From Hirsutella rhossiliensis (Eukaryota; Ascomycota; Sordariomycetes; Hypocreales; Ophiocordycipitaceae): DNA of 64,000 nt. The position numbers and the translations under genes were made by a program. Under the pieces are notes generated by a model, which saw only the letters and a list, made by a program, of their open reading frames with translations, was not told the origin of the DNA and made no database searches. The first letter of the stretch is position 1; each line of letters starts with the position of its first letter. Location: positions 9,486,001 through 9,550,000 of the forward strand of contig NW_025408667.1 of the NCBI RefSeq assembly GCF_020360975.1. Reading direction: 5' to 3'. Below are positions 61,001-64,000 of this stretch, piece by piece.

Positions 61001-64000
61001 AGTAGGTAAGGTAAAGGGTATACTACGTTCTTAATACCTTTTATTAAGATCTTAATTATCGCGCTAAGGCTAAAGCTTATAGCTTATTATTTATCGATAG
61101 CTTTATAGAGAACGTTATATACGTTAATAATATACTTTTCCTAGTAGGCCTTATTCCTAGTAAATCCGTTTATCTTTTTAACGCCCTTATATATTATCCG
61201 AGCGTTTTTAAAAGTAATATCCTACTATCTAATAAGGCCTATTAGTATTAAGTACTAACGATCTCTATAAATATACTAAGGAGGTTACTTTTACTTATAA
61301 ACGTCTCGTTAGTCTTAGCCTATAAACTTTTCCTTATCTTTAGCGTAAAAGCGCCCTTTACTACCTTTTACTTTAACTTTACTATAGTAAGTAGGTAAAA
61401 TAGAGCTCTTACTCTTAAATAGTAGTACGCTAAAAAAGATAGCGGTATTCTTAGGGAGGTCTATAGCTAGGCCTAGAATGCTATTTAGGTTCGCCGCTAT
61501 ATCTTAGGAAAGGGTAAAGTAAGTAAAAGAGAGAGAGAAAATAAGATTAAATAGTTAAGGTAAGTAGTTCTAAGTTATAATACTAAGGGGCTAAGAGGGT
61601 ATTATATATATATATAAGAGTTATATTAATAGAGGGGATCGTTATAAGTAAGGAAGTATATAGAGTATATATATATATATATATATAGAAGGAAGAAGAA
61701 GGAAGGGAAAAAAAGGGTATAGTAAGAGGAATAAATAGTTATTAGAGCGTGCGGTTATTAGTTACTTTAGCTAGCCTTTATAGCGGTAAGGTCTTAGGTA
61801 TATTTAAGGGTTACGCTTAAATAGCTTCTTTTACCGGTTATTAATTAGTAAGCTATTTAATCTCTACCCTTTTCTTCTCCTCTTTACTCTTTTTATTCCT
61901 CTTCTTCCTCTTCTCTCTTCTATCTTCTTTATTTCTCTAGACCGCTACCTTTTATCTTCTCCTTTTATAACTACTTCTTCTTCCTTATTATATCTTATAA
62001 GACCGCTAAACTTAAAACTAAAGAGCTACTAGATATCGTTAACCTCTCTTTAACTACTCTTTTATTACCTTCCCTTATTACTACTACTCTTCTTACTTAG
62101 AATTATTATACTAAGGTCTTTCCTCTTTATATAAAGTACTTTTAAGTAATAACTATTTAACTTATTTAATCTCGCTTAGCTCGTTTTAACCGTCTTCTTT
62201 TATAGATCTATAGTTACTTTAAGACCTAGGTCTATAGTAGAAATAATATTAGTTACTAAGGGTTTCTAATTTATATAGAAATTGCCTTTTAGTTATAAGT
62301 TCTATTAAAAGCTCCCGATATTATTAAGATTAAAGCGCGCGGTTGCTCTCCTCTCTCTTACTTTCTTAAGAGCATGCTAGGTTAGTATAATTAAATTATC
62401 TTCTATACCCTTTATTATAAACGTCGGCTAGTAACCTATATCCTTATAGAAATCGCTTATCTATATAGATATTTCTTTTCTTAGCTTAGTTTAAGGCGGT
62501 AAGAATACTCTTAAGTAGTCTTAATTACTTTATATAAAACTTATAATCCTTACCTTTATTAAGGGTATATTTAAACTTATTAAATAACTATAACTTCCGC
62601 TTATAAGTATATTATATTTCCTTTTTATAAGTATATCTCTTTTCTAGGTACTACTAGTAGTTCTTACGCTAATTATATCTAGGATTCGACTAAGGCGCTT
62701 ATTTATAAATAGCGGCACTTCCTTAAATACTATAGGGCTACTTATAACCTTAATAGATTCGCTAACTATATATATAGTTATAATTTCTATACTAACCTTA
62801 AGACTAATAAATTTTATAATAAGTATATTAGTAATAAGACCGCCCTTTATCTTTTTTATAATATCCTTAATCCCTTTAGTCCTACTAAGGATTTAAAGGA
62901 AGGGGAGGAAATTAACCTTATACCTATTTTACCTAGAAAGAGATTATATAGGTTTAATAAGCTCTCTCTTAAGTAATAATTAAATAGTTTTTAAGTTCGC
63001 TTTATAGTAGTTTATAGTAGGTTTACTAAGAGTAAGTAGACTTATTTAGTCGCTATCTTTAATAGTAAAAGTTTTTCTCTTAAGGTTATATACGTTTAAT
63101 TTAATAAGTTAAAAATATATTAAAATTTATCTTATAAGCGCGTTTATTTTCGCTATAGTAGGTCTCCCCTTCTATAATAAAGAATAAATATCCTTATTTA
63201 TAAAGTAAAAAATCCTATTCTTAAGGGAGGTAGGTAGTAAGAATATTCGTTTTTCTACTTTATTATTTAATTATATCTTTATTTATCTTCTTTAAGGTAA
63301 TAAAAAGTAGGTTATTATTAAGAAAGGGTAGGAAATATTATCTTTATTTACTTAAGGAGCTTTAAGTAGAAAATTTAAAATAATAAGGTAGTAGGTAGGG
63401 CGCTTATAAATATCTCGGCTACTATAGTCGTCCTTCGATTAGATAGTTAGACGGTGCCCTAGTTACTAGTTATGTTCTAGCGTGCTTTTTACGATAGTTA
63501 TAGAATTTTATCTTTACTACCTTTTCCTCCTTAGCTCTTTTTTACCTCCTCCTTTTCCTATTAAATTAGCGTCTTTAAGGCTCCTATATAAAGATCCTTT
63601 TTTACTTTACTAAGTTACGGTAGCTAAACCTCGATTATATACCTTAGGCCTTTCTTAGGTATCTATAATTACTCTTTTTCCTTTTCCTAACCTTAATCCT
63701 TCTAAGGTTTATTAAGGAGTTATTACGACCGTAGTACTATTTAATCTAAGGCTTCTCTACTTAGTAAGAGTAGTAAATTATCTACTTTATTTATTATTTC
63801 TTCCTTCTTCCTTTTATTAAGAGTAATCTTATCCTAGAGTAACTAGTTGTCCTTAGTAAAGTACTACTAACCTTCCTTATCCTTTTTAAACTTCTTTAAA
63901 TACTCTCTTAGGATTATCTTATTAAGTATAATTCTATCTAAAGTCTTAATCCTATATACCTTAGACTACTCTAAGCGCGATACTACTTAAAAGGGACCGT
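58053..64000. repeat. AT-rich RIP-mutated repeats, right side of the LTR insertion
   Basis: TA-dominated DNA nearly free of CA/TG. Coding traces remain on the minus strand. 64000 to about 63480 reads through in one frame with words such as YRIKTLDRIILNKIILREY, whose stops are nearly all TAG/TAA. 61490 to about 60800 does likewise (NGFTRNKAY, KYIINVYNVLYKAIDK). These look like RIP-mutated transposon proteins of unidentified family. (TA)n runs occur near 61600-61690. No intact gene seen. Confidence 0.6.

Overview
The window looks like nuclear DNA of a filamentous ascomycete, probably a sordariomycete of the Hypocreales type. The genes are split by short GT-AG introns of about 50-100 nt with CTAAC/CTAAT-like branch sites. 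The protein families are typical of Pezizomycotina: ZIP transporter, GUP1, SAS4, RLP24, LYS2, HsbA and an ABCC exporter. There are no bacterial operons, Shine-Dalgarno sites or CRISPR arrays.

Layout. (1) 1 to about 27.2 kb is GC-rich core genome with tightly packed, mostly housekeeping genes: ZIP metal transporter (5' partial), 2OG-Fe(II) oxygenase, FRG1-like protein, WD40 protein (WDR89-like), SRPK-type kinase, mitochondrial carrier (MTM1/SLC25A39-like), ribosome-biogenesis factor RLP24, F-box protein (HRT3/FBXO9-like), a long conserved fungal protein, a FAR-17a/AIG1-like membrane protein, the MBOAT protein GUP1 and a SAS4-domain chromatin protein. Exon structures were worked out from frame continuity and splice signals. 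(2) About 27.2 to 49 kb is an accessory belt of lower GC, rich in broken genes. It holds a multi-TM membrane-protein pseudogene, a newly resolved four-exon secreted protein with two tandem cystine-knot-like repeats (31787-32308), a Tc1/mariner relic, a P450 relic, a frameshifted HsbA-like gene, an ABCC transporter with one nonsense codon and one frameshift, a hAT relic, a small secreted cysteine-containing protein, and an apparently intact LYS2 (alpha-aminoadipate reductase). (3) About 49 to 64 kb is very AT-rich DNA almost without CA/TG dinucleotides, the classic footprint of repeat-induced point mutation (RIP). It contains one complete Ty3/Gypsy chromovirus-type LTR retrotransposon (50274-58047) with 257-bp LTRs, a 5-bp target-site duplication and a polypurine tract. 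The element sits inside older, equally mutated repeats.

The most unusual items are the tandem-knottin secreted protein, which only appears after splicing that includes a 21-nt microexon, and a two-intron gene on the strand opposite gag-pol inside the LTR element. The antisense gene keeps one frame over three exons, and every interruption is a TAG or TAA of the kind RIP makes from CAG, CAA or TGG. The GC-rich part is ordinary core metabolism and cell biology. The middle part resembles an effector/transport neighbourhood being eroded by transposons and RIP.
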